Positions 35,922 through 44,506 of a DNA stretch of 64,000 bases are shown piece after piece. Position 1 is the first letter of the stretch. The number at the start of each line of letters is the position of its first letter. The translations under genes and the position numbers were made by a program. The stretch comes from Mycobacterium sp. E2733. Its GTDB lineage: Bacteria > Actinomycetota > Actinomycetes > Mycobacteriales > Mycobacteriaceae. The notes beneath the pieces were generated by a model that saw only the letters and a program-made list of their open reading frames with translations, had not been told where the DNA came from and did not search any database. The DNA is taken from assembly GCF_001667585.1 (NCBI RefSeq), contig NZ_LZJZ01000015.1:121580-185579 (forward strand), given 5' to 3'.

Positions 35922-36902
35922 ATGTCGGCGGGTCTGGAGTGTCCGAAACGAATGGAGTTCGGACCGTGTGGCGGGGTGCGCCCCGACGGCCAGTGCGAGA
36001 TGCGTCCGGGTGCGTGCGCGTTCGACGACGTGGTGGCGTGGTCGGGCCATCAACCCGCGACGCGTCCCGTTCGTGCGCCGCTGGTCCTCGCGGACTTCAG
36101 TTGCACCCCGTTCGACCGCCGGGACGTCGCCGCGACGGCGGCCGTGCTGGCGCCCGGATGCGACGCCGTCCTGGTCGGGGAGCACCAGAACAAACCCGAC
36201 TTTCCGCCCACGCTCATGGGGTCGCTGCTGCTCGATGCCGGCGTGACGCCGTGGATCACGTTGTCGTGCCGCGACCGCAACCGCGTGGTGCTCGAGCAGG
36301 AACTGCGCGGGTTGCGCAGCATCAACGTGGAGACGGTGTTGTGCGTGACGGGCGACGGGCGCGGCTACGACGTGCGTCCGGACGTCACGCAGACGTTCGA
36401 CCTCGACGGGCCCCGACTGGTTTCGTTGGCCGCTTCGACGGGAGTGATCGCCGCGGCGCCCGAAACGCCCACCGCCCCGCCCGTACACGCCCGGCCCGCC
36501 CGGTTGGTCGAGAAACAACGGGCCGGAGCGAGCCTGGCGGTCCTCAACCACGTGCCCCGTCCCGGCCTGGTCGCCGAATTCGTGACGACGGCTCGCGCGG
36601 CGGGCCTGACCATCCCGGTGATCGCGGCCGTCGCGGTGTTCACCGACACCGTCTCCTCGGCGGTGCTGCAGGGCTTGCCGGGCCTGGAACTCGATCAGGC
36701 CGCGACGGAGCGGGTATTGGGTGCGCCGGATCCGGTGACCGCCGGGATCGCGGAAGCGGTGGCCGAGGCCCGCGCACTGCTGGCGATCGAAGGCGTCGAG
36801 GGCGTCAACTTGTCGGGGCTGGCGTCCGCGTCGAGCCCGCGCATCGGGGCGGAAATCAAGGCCGAGGTCGGTCGTCGAATACGTGAGGAGGGGCGCCGAT
36901 GA
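35922..36902 (+). CDS. Methylenetetrahydrofolate reductase C-terminal domain-like protein
   Basis: The protein has 326 residues from an ATG with GGGGAG 4 bases upstream. The N terminus carries CPKRMEFGPCGGVRPDGQCE, the Cys-rich MTHFR C-terminal (MTHFR_C) signature seen in corrinoid/acetogen-type proteins. The remainder resembles the MTHFR barrel (ADFSCTPFDRRDVAATAAVL, LVGEHQNKPDFPPTLMG, ETVLCVTGDGRGYD, GVEGVNLSGLASASSPRIG). In ordinary MTHFR this barrel holds FAD and folate. So it may reduce or bind a C1-folate. The stop overlaps the 26-codon frame of a MIRU that links it to a methyltransferase gene, suggesting one-carbon metabolism for both; that is inference. Confidence 0.8.
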   Translation: MSAGLECPKRMEFGPCGGVRPDGQCEMRPGACAFDDVVAWSGHQPATRPVRAPLVLADFSCTPFDRRDVAATAAVLAPGCDAVLVGEHQNKPDFPPTLMGSLLLDAGVTPWITLSCRDRNRVVLEQELRGLRSINVETVLCVTGDGRGYDVRPDVTQTFDLDGPRLVSLAASTGVIAAAPETPTAPPVHARPARLVEKQRAGASLAVLNHVPRPGLVAEFVTTARAAGLTIPVIAAVAVFTDTVSSAVLQGLPGLELDQAATERVLGAPDPVTAGIAEAVAEARALLAIEGVEGVNLSGLASASSPRIGAEIKAEVGRRIREEGRR

Positions 36903-36979
36903 CCCGCGCCGCCGACGATGCAGAGCGTAGCGATGATGTGGGGGTACCACCCGCTTGCGGGGGAGAGGGGCGCCGATGA
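36899..36979 (+). repeat. MIRU-type interspersed repeat between two coupled genes
   Basis: About 80 bases with the recognisable mycobacterial MIRU core GATGCAGAGCGTAGCGATGA followed by the CACCCGCTTGCGGGG hairpin. Both ends read GGGGCGCCGATGAC, so the coupled ATGA stop/start has been duplicated on insertion. It encodes a 26-residue frame whose start overlaps the upstream stop and whose stop overlaps the downstream start. Confidence 0.8.
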
Positions 36980-37731
36980 CGGAAGCGATGGAGGCGGAGT
37001 TCGACACCGTCGCCGAGTGGACGGCGCAGGTGGCCGCCGACCTCGGGCCCGACTATTACGTGCCCGCCGGGTGCCGGGGCAGCGGCAGTCCGGCCGCGCT
37101 GGACTGGCTGATAGCGCAGATGGGCCTGGCGCCCGGTGCCACGCTGCTGGACTCCGGGGCGGGCGTCGGGGGCCCCGCGGCCTACGCGGCGCGAGAGCGC
37201 TCGGTGCGGCCGGTGCTCGTCGAGCCGGAGACGGGTGCGTGCCGCGCGGCGAAGAAGTTATTCGGCTTTCCGGTCGTGTGCGCGGTGGGATCGGCCCTAC
37301 CGGTGGCGGAGTCGAGCTTCGACGCCGGGTGGGCACTGGGCGTGTTGAGCACGACACCGGATCACCTCGCAGTGCTCGAGGAGCTGCGGCGCGTCGTCCG
37401 ACCGGGCGGTCGGATCGGCCTCCTCGTCTTTCTCACCCACGCGGACGAGGCGAACGAGACCCTGGACGGCAACCATTTCCCGACGCCCGGCGGGCTACTC
37501 GAGCTGGTCCAGCGAGCCTCGCTGCACGTCGAGCGGCGGCTCGGCACCGCGGAGCTGCCGCCGATTTCGGCCACCTGGAACGAGCGGGTCGACACCGTGA
37601 CGCGCGCCCTGGGCGACCGGCACGGACACACGGAGGCCTGGCAGCTGGCCGAACGTCAGAGTGCCCAGATCGGGCGGCTGCTCGACGAGGGGGCGTTGAC
37701 CAGCGAGCTGCTGGCATTGCGGCACGCGTGA
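36976..37731 (+). CDS. SAM-dependent methyltransferase
   Basis: The protein has 251 residues from MTEAMEAEFDTVAEW. SAM site GATLLDSGAGVGGPAAYAA near residue 55 has Ser in place of the usual second position but keeps the DxGxGxGG spacing, followed by VRPVLVEPETGACRAAKKLF and the post-motif VVRPGGRIGLLVFL. Substrate unknown; the size and form fit ubiquinone/mycolic-type small-molecule methyltransferases. Its ATG overlaps the stop of the small frame inside the MIRU, so translation stays coupled to the MTHFR-like gene. It converges with malQ, 7 bases between stops. Confidence 0.83.
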   Translation: MTEAMEAEFDTVAEWTAQVAADLGPDYYVPAGCRGSGSPAALDWLIAQMGLAPGATLLDSGAGVGGPAAYAARERSVRPVLVEPETGACRAAKKLFGFPVVCAVGSALPVAESSFDAGWALGVLSTTPDHLAVLEELRRVVRPGGRIGLLVFLTHADEANETLDGNHFPTPGGLLELVQRASLHVERRLGTAELPPISATWNERVDTVTRALGDRHGHTEAWQLAERQSAQIGRLLDEGALTSELLALRHA

Positions 37732-37738
37732 GAATCGG

Positions 37739-39724
37739 TTACCGCGACTCGCGAAAGGCGGAGGTGATCTCCGCGACCCTGGGGTCGGCGCGTAGCTCTT
37801 CCAGGGTGTCGGGCAGCGGAAGCCGCCAGTTCGGGTACTCATCGATCGTCCCCGGCAGGTTCGGCTGCCGGGGTTCGGCCAACACGTCGTAAGGCGAAAT
37901 CAACTTCAGGCGGCTCGGGGTCGCCGCCAGCAACCGGTGCATCGCGGTGATGATCGCGGCCTCGTCCGGATCCGGACCCGTGAGCAGCCCCTCGGACCGC
38001 AGCAGCTCCAGCCACTCTGCCCGCTCCTTGTCGGCCACCGACTGCGCGCCGGCGACGTCGTCGAGCAGCCCGAGGTCGGCGCGGGCCCGCACGTGCTCGG
38101 CGCGCAAGAAGCCCGCGGCCGTCGGCAGGTCGTGGGTGGACAGGCTGGCGGCCGCCCGCGACGGCCATTTCGCCGGTGCCAGCAGCGGCTCACCGGGGGC
38201 GGACTCGTCGCGGGTGAACCAGGACACCGCGCACCCCAGCATCCCGTTGCCTGCCAGCGCCTCCGTCACCTCCGGTTCGACGGTGCCCAGATCCTCGCCG
38301 ACCACGGTGGCTCCGGCCCGGTGCGCCTCCAGGGCGAGGACCGCGAGCATGACGTTGGCGTCATAGTGCACGTAGGTGCCGCGTTCCGGGCCGTCGCCCG
38401 GGGGAATCCACCACAACCGCCAGAGGCCGGCGACGTGGTCGATCCGCAGACCGTCGGCGTAGGTCACGACCGCGCGCAGCATGTCGCGCAGGGCGGCGTA
38501 GCCGGTCGCGGCGAGGCGGTCCGGCCGCCACGGCGGCAGTCCCCAGTCCTGCCCGCGGGGAGTGAAGTTGTCCGGCGGCGCCCCGACACCCACCCCGGTG
38601 GCGAGCACGTCGGCCAGCGCCCACGCGTCGGCGCCTTCGGCGTCGACGCCGACCGGGAGGTCGTGCAATACCCCAAGGGCCATCCCGGCGGTGCGCGCGG
38701 CGTCGCGCACCGCGGCCAGCTGCTCGGCGCAGCGTTCCTGCACCCAGGCGTGGAACGCCACCCGGGGCGCCAGCTCGCGTCGCGCCCCCGCCACGGCCGG
38801 CCCCGCGACGTCACGCAGCGGTTCCGGCCAGCGGCTCCACCGGCCGCCGTGCCGCTCGGCCAGCGCGCAATACGTGGCCCAGTCGCGCAAGCCGGCTCCG
38901 GCCGCCGACTCGTCCAACGGACTGGGCCGGCCCTCGGCGCGCCAGAGCAGCTCCAGCGCCGACCGTTTGGCCGCCCACACGAGGTCATGGTCGATGCGTT
39001 CGGTCGTTGCCGAGACTTTCAGCGCATCCACTTCGGCGCGGGTGTCCGGGTCGGCCCGGCGGTAGGCGTCGAGGTCCTCGACGCGGAGCGCCAGCGGGTT
39101 GGCGAACCGTCGGCTGGAGGGGGTATAGGGGGACGGCTGCACCGGATGCGTCGGCCCGGGGGCGCTGAGCGGGTTGAGCAGCACCGCGCCGGCACCGTGC
39201 TCGGCGACGGTCCAGTTCATGAATTCGCGCAGATCGCCCAGGTCGCCGATGCCCCAGGAGCCAGCCGATCGGAGGGCGTAGAGCTGCAGCATCCAGCCCC
39301 AGGTGGCGGGGGCTGCCGGCACTTGGGGTGGCGCCGCGACCAGGGTGGCCTCCTGCCCGTTACGCAGCTGCAGTCGATACCAGCCCGGGGCCAGCTCGCC
39401 GGGCAGCTCGTCGCGCACCTCGGTCCCGTCGCCGTCCTCGCTCACCAACAGGGCCGCCCCGGGCAGCGGGCGGGGACGCCCATCCAGGCGTACGGAAACG
39501 GTGGGTGGCAGGGCGCCGGCGCGCTCACGCTCGGCGAGCTTGGCCAACTCGCGGCGACGGTCGGATTCGCCGGCGGCGTGGACGTCGAGCAGGCCGAGCA
39601 CCCGGATCACGACGTCGGCGTCTACCTCGACAGGCTCCCGCCGCTCGTTGCGGTAGGAGGTGGCCACCCCGTGTGCCGCAGCCAACCGACGCAGGTCATC
39701 GGGAACCGGCTTGGGACTCGCCAT
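37739..39724 (-). CDS. malQ: 4-alpha-glucanotransferase (amylomaltase)
   Basis: Transfers glucan chains between alpha-1,4-glucans in glycogen and maltodextrin metabolism. The protein has 661 residues from MASPKPVPDDLRRLA; a frame extending to 39793 is less likely. GH77 landmarks: SWGIGDLGDLREFMNW, SPYTPSSRRFANPL, the nucleophile Asp in DGLRIDHVAGLWRLWW, the acid Glu in VVGEDLGTV, and the third acid in STHDLPTAAGF. There is an N-terminal beta domain of about 150 residues typical of mycobacterial MalQ. No clear ribosome site. The 235 bases upstream to the MFS gene stop hold nothing that I can support. Confidence 0.94.
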   Translation of the reverse strand: MASPKPVPDDLRRLAAAHGVATSYRNERREPVEVDADVVIRVLGLLDVHAAGESDRRRELAKLAERERAGALPPTVSVRLDGRPRPLPGAALLVSEDGDGTEVRDELPGELAPGWYRLQLRNGQEATLVAAPPQVPAAPATWGWMLQLYALRSAGSWGIGDLGDLREFMNWTVAEHGAGAVLLNPLSAPGPTHPVQPSPYTPSSRRFANPLALRVEDLDAYRRADPDTRAEVDALKVSATTERIDHDLVWAAKRSALELLWRAEGRPSPLDESAAGAGLRDWATYCALAERHGGRWSRWPEPLRDVAGPAVAGARRELAPRVAFHAWVQERCAEQLAAVRDAARTAGMALGVLHDLPVGVDAEGADAWALADVLATGVGVGAPPDNFTPRGQDWGLPPWRPDRLAATGYAALRDMLRAVVTYADGLRIDHVAGLWRLWWIPPGDGPERGTYVHYDANVMLAVLALEAHRAGATVVGEDLGTVEPEVTEALAGNGMLGCAVSWFTRDESAPGEPLLAPAKWPSRAAASLSTHDLPTAAGFLRAEHVRARADLGLLDDVAGAQSVADKERAEWLELLRSEGLLTGPDPDEAAIITAMHRLLAATPSRLKLISPYDVLAEPRQPNLPGTIDEYPNWRLPLPDTLEELRADPRVAEITSAFRESR

Positions 39725-39959
39725 CAGCGCGCCGGCTCGGGTGGGGAGCCGGCGGGGGCGATGAGACGACGATGACGGGGAGGCACATCGCATATATACC
39801 CAAGCCGGGAGTTCTCACACCGGCCACCGAAACCCGTTTGGCGGCAGCCGCTTTCGCCTACGGCCCGGTGGCCCGGAAGATAGTGTGCCGCTTGTCGCGT
39901 TGGCCAAGAAGGGCGGTGAAAACGCCTTGCTCCCAACGGCTTTCGAACCCTCGCGATGA

Positions 39960-41351
39960 CTACCTGACGTCGTCGGCAAGCTCACGCGCCTCCCGCTCGC
40001 TTTCCACCGCGGGCCCGGACCCGGGCAGCGGCTTCCTGGCGACCTCGGGCGTGAACAGCAGCGTTACGGCGCCCACCAGCCCGCCGAAGATCAGCATGTA
40101 GGCGGGTGCCATGACGTTGCCGGTGCCCGACACCAGCGCCTGCGCGATCAGCGGTGTGGTACCGCCGACGGCCGATATCGAGATGTTGTACGAGATGGCC
40201 AGCGACCCGTAGCGCACGTTGGTGGGGAACAGGGCCGGCAGCATGGCGGGCGCGGTGCTGTCGAAGCACAGCTCCATCAGCCCGATCAGCAGCACCCCGA
40301 TGAAGATCACCGGGTAGATGCCGCCGAAGCGGATAAGCAGGAACGCGGGGATGGAACCCACGATCAGCAGTGCACAACCGGTCCACATGATCGGTTTGAC
40401 GCCGATGCGGTCGGACAGCGCGGCGACGAGCACCACGGTGACCATCAGGATCGCCAACGTGATCACGATCATCACCAGGCCGGCGGTGTGGCCGACGCGC
40501 ACGAACAGCTTGAGGTATGTCGGCAGGTAGCCGGTCAGCATGAAGTCGGCGACCTGGGAGGTCAGCACCAGCGCCGCGCAGATCAGCAGGCCCCGCCACT
40601 GATCCACGACGGTGCGCCGAAATTGCTGCCGGCGCCCGCCCGACGGCTGCGCTCCCTCTGTCGCGTTCTGATAGGCGGACGACTCCTTCAGTCGTAGCCG
40701 CAGGAAGAGCGCGAACAGGCCGAACGGCGCGCCCAGCAGCAGGGGAATCCGCCAGCCGTAGGCCAACATGGCGTCATCGGGCAGCCAGGTCTGCAGCCCG
40801 GTCACCATCATCCCGGCGAGCACGAAGCCGACCAGATTGCCCATCGGCAAAAACCCGACCATCATCCCGCGTTTGTGGTCGGGGGCCTGCTCGACCAGAT
40901 AGGTCATGGCGCCCACGTACTCACCGCCGGTCGACAGGCCCTGAAATATGCGGGCGATGACGAGCAGGATCGGCGCCCAGATGCCGATGATGCTGTAGCC
41001 GGGCAGCAAACCGGTCACGGTGGTGCTCACCGTCATCATCAGGATGGTGACGACAAGGACCCGGTGCCGTCCGATGCGGTCGCCGAGAGGGCCGAAGATG
41101 AACCCGCCGAGCGGACGCACCACGAACGCCGCAGCCAGCGTGCCGAACGTGGCGATGAGGTGGACGCCGCTGACGCTCTTACCCGGATAGAAGACCTGGG
41201 CGATGGTGGTGGCGATGTAGCCATAGACGCCGAAGTCGTACCACTCCATGAAGTTGCCGATCGCGGTCCCCATGATGGTTCGGCGCATGGCCGGGTCGGC
41301 GACCCTGATGTCTTTGCGTGCCCATTTCCTCCGGCGGCCCCGTGCACTCAT
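39960..41351 (-). CDS. MHS-type MFS transporter (proline/betaine or organic acid)
   Basis: The protein has 463 residues from MSARGRRRKWARKD; a longer in-frame start exists but adds Arg-rich sequence without homology. Metabolite:H+ symporter landmarks: MGTAIGNFMEWYDFGVYGYIATTIA, the loop RPLGGFIFGPLGDRIGRHRVLV, and ARIFQGLSTGGEYVGAMTYLVE. It has about twelve transmembrane helices. This group includes ProP and KgtP-type carriers; the substrate here is not certain. A weak stop-to-start region separates it from the hemerythrin gene upstream (about 116 bases). Inner-membrane location. Confidence 0.85.
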   Translation of the reverse strand: MSARGRRRKWARKDIRVADPAMRRTIMGTAIGNFMEWYDFGVYGYIATTIAQVFYPGKSVSGVHLIATFGTLAAAFVVRPLGGFIFGPLGDRIGRHRVLVVTILMMTVSTTVTGLLPGYSIIGIWAPILLVIARIFQGLSTGGEYVGAMTYLVEQAPDHKRGMMVGFLPMGNLVGFVLAGMMVTGLQTWLPDDAMLAYGWRIPLLLGAPFGLFALFLRLRLKESSAYQNATEGAQPSGGRRQQFRRTVVDQWRGLLICAALVLTSQVADFMLTGYLPTYLKLFVRVGHTAGLVMIVITLAILMVTVVLVAALSDRIGVKPIMWTGCALLIVGSIPAFLLIRFGGIYPVIFIGVLLIGLMELCFDSTAPAMLPALFPTNVRYGSLAISYNISISAVGGTTPLIAQALVSGTGNVMAPAYMLIFGGLVGAVTLLFTPEVARKPLPGSGPAVESEREARELADDVR

Positions 41352-41467
41352 CGACGGATTGCGTACCCAGAAGTCTCGTGGGCCGAACAAATCGCACTCC
41401 CAACCGGCTCTATCGTCCCCATCGGCCGGTGGCCGATCGTAGCGGCCGGGGCAACGCGGCCGGGAAC

Positions 41468-42061
41468 TCACTGACCTTTCAGGCTGCCGATGCGAAGCGA
41501 GAAATCCTCGGGCGCCGGCTGCTCCTTCGGCGTCGACTGCGTGGTGGTCTCGATGTCCTCGACGTAGCGCTGGGGGTCGCGGTCTACGATCGGCAATCCC
41601 TCAGTCGTGGGATGTTCCGCCATGAAATCGCTGTATTGCCGCCCCAGCGCTTCGCGAAGGCCGACCGGGGCGGCGCGACGGAAGTCGGACAACCCTTCCC
41701 GCTCCTCTTCGCCCATGTGCTCGTCGTTGGCCTCCCGCGTGCGGCCGACCGCGGCCCACCACTGCTCGGTGCCGACCCGGGCCGCGTCGGCGTCGCGCAC
41801 CCCGTCGCGAATGTCGTTGTGATCCCCGATGGCGTCGAGCGTCTCGCCTTCGGCGTCGTCGGTGCCCCGCTTCAGCAATTGCGGGTAGAAGATCTTCTCT
41901 TCGATGTAGGCGTGCACGTCCAGCTTGTCGGCGAGGGGACGCCACACCCGCTCCAGGGCGGTTTCGTCGTTCGGTGTCTGCGCCTGCAGGTAGTCCAGCT
42001 TGGCGAACTGTTCGCGGAACCACTCATGGTCGGCGAGGATCAACATGGTGATATCAGCCAT
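41468..42061 (-). CDS. Hemerythrin-like HHE-domain protein
   Basis: The protein has 197 residues. The diiron ligands of a four-helix hemerythrin bundle are visible: His12 (ADHEWF), His50/Glu54 (HAYIE), His81 (GDHND), and His115/Glu119 (HMGEE). A C-terminal tail of about 60 residues (IETTTQSTPKEQPAPEDFS) looks disordered. Such proteins bind oxygen or nitric oxide, or act in redox stress in mycobacteria. GGGAGG lies about 12 bases ahead of the ATG. It is divergent from the mycolic-acid methyltransferase family gene; 184 bases of shared promoter DNA lie between. Confidence 0.86.
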   Translation of the reverse strand: MADITMLILADHEWFREQFAKLDYLQAQTPNDETALERVWRPLADKLDVHAYIEEKIFYPQLLKRGTDDAEGETLDAIGDHNDIRDGVRDADAARVGTEQWWAAVGRTREANDEHMGEEEREGLSDFRRAAPVGLREALGRQYSDFMAEHPTTEGLPIVDRDPQRYVEDIETTTQSTPKEQPAPEDFSLRIGSLKGQ

Positions 42062-42245
42062 CGCGTCGCCCCACCTCCCTCACCGCTACGGTTCGCGGCA
42101 ATGCTGTCCCAAGAGTGGCGGGCCAGTCAACCGCCCGGGAACGCTCGCGGGGGGCTGCATACACCGTGCGGATACACTAAGTCACCAGCGTGTCGATCGG
42201 CCTTGGTCGCACGCCGCAAAAATCCACCACAGTCAGAGGTTGCTT

Positions 42246-43130
42246 GTGCCTGAGAACCGCAGCGAGCCCGTGAGCCTAGAGCCGCATTTCGACGACGTTC
42301 AGGCGCACTACGACCTGTCGGACGAGTTCTTCGCGCTGTTTTTGGACCCGACTCGCACCTACAGCTGCGCCTACTTCGAGCGCGACGACATGACCCTGGA
42401 AGAGGCGCAGCTCGCCAAGGTCGACCTGTCGCTCGGCAAGCTCGGTCTGCAAGCGGGTCAGACGCTGCTCGACATCGGCTGCGGCTGGGGCACCACCATC
42501 GTCCGGGCGCTCGAGCGGTACGACGTCAACGTCGTCGGCCTGACCCTGAGCCGCAACCAGCAGGCGCACGTGCAGCAGCGTCTGGACCGGCATCCCAGCC
42601 CGCGCAGCAAGCGAGTGCTGTTGCAGGGCTGGGAGCAGTTCGACGACAAGGTGGACCGCATCGTGTCCATCGGCGCCTTCGAGCACTTCGGGCGCGACCG
42701 ATACCCCGACTTCTTCAAGATGGCTTACGAGGCGCTGCCAGCCGACGGCGTGATGATGCTGCACACCATCATCCAGCCCAGCAGCGAAGAGTTCGCCGAG
42801 CGCGGGTTGCCCATCACCATGACGAAGCTGCGGTTCATGAAGTTCATCATGGACGAGATCTTCCCGGGCGGTGACTTGCCCGCAGCCAAGACCGTCGTGG
42901 AGCACGCCGAGCGCGCCGGGTTCGGCGTCAAGCTCGTCCAGCCGCTGCGCCTGCACTACGCGCGCACCCTCGACACCTGGGCCTCCGCGCTCGAGTCGCG
43001 CCGCGACGAGGCCATCGCGATTCAATCCCAAGAGGTCTACGACCGGTACATGAAGTATTTGACCGGTTGCGCCGACCTGTTTCGCGAGGGCTACACCGAC
43101 GTCGCGCAATTCACCCTGACCAAGGGCTGA
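42246..43130 (+). CDS. Mycolic acid cyclopropane synthase/methyltransferase family
   Basis: The protein has 294 residues from a GTG (VPENRSEPVSLEPHFDDVQ) with AGAGG 7 bases upstream. SAM site LLDIGCGWGTT (Asp76). Family landmarks for CmaA/MmaA/PcaA proteins: DPTRTYSCAYFERDDMTLEEAQ, DVNVVGLTLSRNQ, VDRIVSIGAFEHFG, FMKFIMDEIFPGG, and YDRYMKYLTGCADLF. These enzymes add methyl or cyclopropane groups to mycolates using SAM. By eye it is nearest the MmaA1/UmaA-like branch, but the exact role cannot be settled. It stands alone rather than in a cluster of paralogues. Confidence 0.92.
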   Translation: MPENRSEPVSLEPHFDDVQAHYDLSDEFFALFLDPTRTYSCAYFERDDMTLEEAQLAKVDLSLGKLGLQAGQTLLDIGCGWGTTIVRALERYDVNVVGLTLSRNQQAHVQQRLDRHPSPRSKRVLLQGWEQFDDKVDRIVSIGAFEHFGRDRYPDFFKMAYEALPADGVMMLHTIIQPSSEEFAERGLPITMTKLRFMKFIMDEIFPGGDLPAAKTVVEHAERAGFGVKLVQPLRLHYARTLDTWASALESRRDEAIAIQSQEVYDRYMKYLTGCADLFREGYTDVAQFTLTKG

Positions 43131-43274
43131 CCACCCCGGCACCGATACCGGCGGCCCATAACCGGCGCGCCGGCCGGTTTATCGGCACTGCGCCCGGGGT
43201 AAAACCACGAGCAACAACCTGATTCGGTAAGCGTCGACCTTCGGTCGACGCAAAACCGCAGGGAAGGATCGATC

Positions 43275-43781
43275 GTGGGTGCCAAGCATCGAATGACCGC
43301 GACCCCGGAGCAAAGATTGCGGTTGGGTCGAACCGCGCGGCGCGGGAAGGGTGTCGCGGTGGTATGTGATGTCCTCTCCGCCTCGATGTTGTGCGCGGCG
43401 GCGTGTGCGGCCCTGGTACTCAACGCACCGCACGGCGAAAAGCGAACGATCGAGGCGAGCCAGGAGCCCCCGGCCGCTGCGCAGCCGGTGCGGCAGGTGG
43501 GCACGGTGATAGCCGTGTCGGCGGGCTCGGTCACCGCGCGCAGCGCCAACGGGTACACCCAGACCTACCTTGTCACCCCCAACACCACCCTCATCGGTCA
43601 CGGCGGCCAATCCGCAGCCGCAGCTACGCATTTCACGGTCAACGACCGCGTTGAGATCGTCGGAACCATCCAGGACGGCACCGTTCTGGCCACCGCGGTG
43701 TCCGATCGCGACGCCGGACACGGGGACGGGCCGCCGATGGATTACCTTGACGGACAGATAGTTCCGGCCGACCGCACCTGA
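43275..43781 (+). CDS. Membrane-anchored exported protein with DUF5666-like domain
   Basis: The protein has 168 residues if it starts at GTG 43275, or 162 from the ATG at 43293. A single hydrophobic helix (VVCDVLSASMLCAAACAALVL) follows a basic N terminus, so it is anchored or exported. The outer part has VGTVIAVSAGSVTARSANGYTQTYLVTPNTTLI and RVEIVGTIQDGTVLATAV, the beta-rich pattern of DUF5666-type domains. Function unknown. GGGAAGG is upstream. It stands alone between the mycolate enzyme and the VOC protein. Confidence 0.65.
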   Translation: MGAKHRMTATPEQRLRLGRTARRGKGVAVVCDVLSASMLCAAACAALVLNAPHGEKRTIEASQEPPAAAQPVRQVGTVIAVSAGSVTARSANGYTQTYLVTPNTTLIGHGGQSAAAATHFTVNDRVEIVGTIQDGTVLATAVSDRDAGHGDGPPMDYLDGQIVPADRT

Positions 43782-43873
43782 TTCCTCCCCGGCGCAAAGA
43801 ATCTGCCGCTCGACGCCTTCCCCGGGCAGCCCTCCCGGCCTAGTCTCTATGCCATCCAGCCAGAGGAGGCCCC

Positions 43874-44227
43874 GTGAGCGAGCTAGAAGTGAAGATGATC
43901 ATCCTGTCGACCGACGATCTCGACGAGTCGATCCGGTTCTACAGCGAGACCCTGGGAATGCCGCTGAAATTCCGCGACGGAGCGCACTTCGCTGCCCTCG
44001 ACGGCGGGCCGGTCACGCTCGCGCTGGCGACTTCGGTGGACCATCCCATACCGGGTCAGGTCGTCGTCGGCATCAAGACCGCCGACGTCGACGCCGCGGC
44101 GAAGGCGGTGGAGGCCAGTGGGGGCGGTATCGTCAAAGCCCCGTACGACGACGCACACGAACGCCGCGCCGTGGTCTACGACAACAAGGGCAACGGCCTG
44201 GTGTTCTACAAACCGCTCGCCCGTTGA
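43874..44227 (+). CDS. VOC (glyoxalase/bleomycin-resistance) family protein
   Basis: The protein has 117 residues from a GTG with GAGGAGG 6 bases upstream. Two beta-alpha-beta-beta-beta modules: VKMIILSTDDLDESIRFYSETLGM and VVVGIKTADVDAAAKAVEASGG followed by RRAVVYDNKGNGLVFYKPL. It has the length of a single VOC monomer that makes a metal site with a partner. Metal ligands cannot be assigned with certainty; the C-terminal NGLVFYKP replaces the common ExGN...EL. Role could be isomerase, dioxygenase or binding protein. It converges with the YdeI gene, 3 bases between stops. Confidence 0.82.
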   Translation: MSELEVKMIILSTDDLDESIRFYSETLGMPLKFRDGAHFAALDGGPVTLALATSVDHPIPGQVVVGIKTADVDAAAKAVEASGGGIVKAPYDDAHERRAVVYDNKGNGLVFYKPLAR

Positions 44228-44230
44228 CAA

Positions 44231-44497
44231 CTACTTGCCGGTGCGTTCGCGGTGCCTGCACCCCGGCCAGCAGCACGGCCGGCGTTTGCCTTCTTCCAGC
44301 TCCTCCTGCGTCCGGCGGATGCGGCGCTGTCGGGTCGTTTCCTGCTTGGCGTCCTCGACCCAGCAGATGAATTCGTTGCGGGCCAAGGGCGTGATGTCCC
44401 TCCATGCGGCGAGGGCCGTGGCGTTGCCGATCAACGACTCGCGCAGGTCCGCCGGAAGTTTGTGCACCACCCCACCTGGTACGCGCTGGCTGCTCAT
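44231..44497 (-). CDS. YdeI/OmpD-associated family protein
   Basis: The protein has 88 residues: LPADLRESLIGNATALAAWRDITPLARNEFICWVEDAKQETTRQRRIRRTQEELEEGKR is the region that matches the YdeI/bacteriocin-protection C-terminal domain; only key parts are meant by this description. The tail is CCWPGCRHR, a Cys pair unusual for the family. Function uncertain; members are linked with envelope stress or osmotic tolerance. It follows the SCO6745-like gene by 9 bases on the same strand, so it is probably cotranscribed. Confidence 0.75.
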   Translation of the reverse strand: MSSQRVPGGVVHKLPADLRESLIGNATALAAWRDITPLARNEFICWVEDAKQETTRQRRIRRTQEELEEGKRRPCCWPGCRHRERTGK

Positions 44498-44506
44498 AGG
44501 GTTAGG

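Noticed and set aside
39724..39936. 70-codon frame upstream of malQ
   Set aside because: Arg/Pro-rich content without codon bias or homology; likely a random frame.
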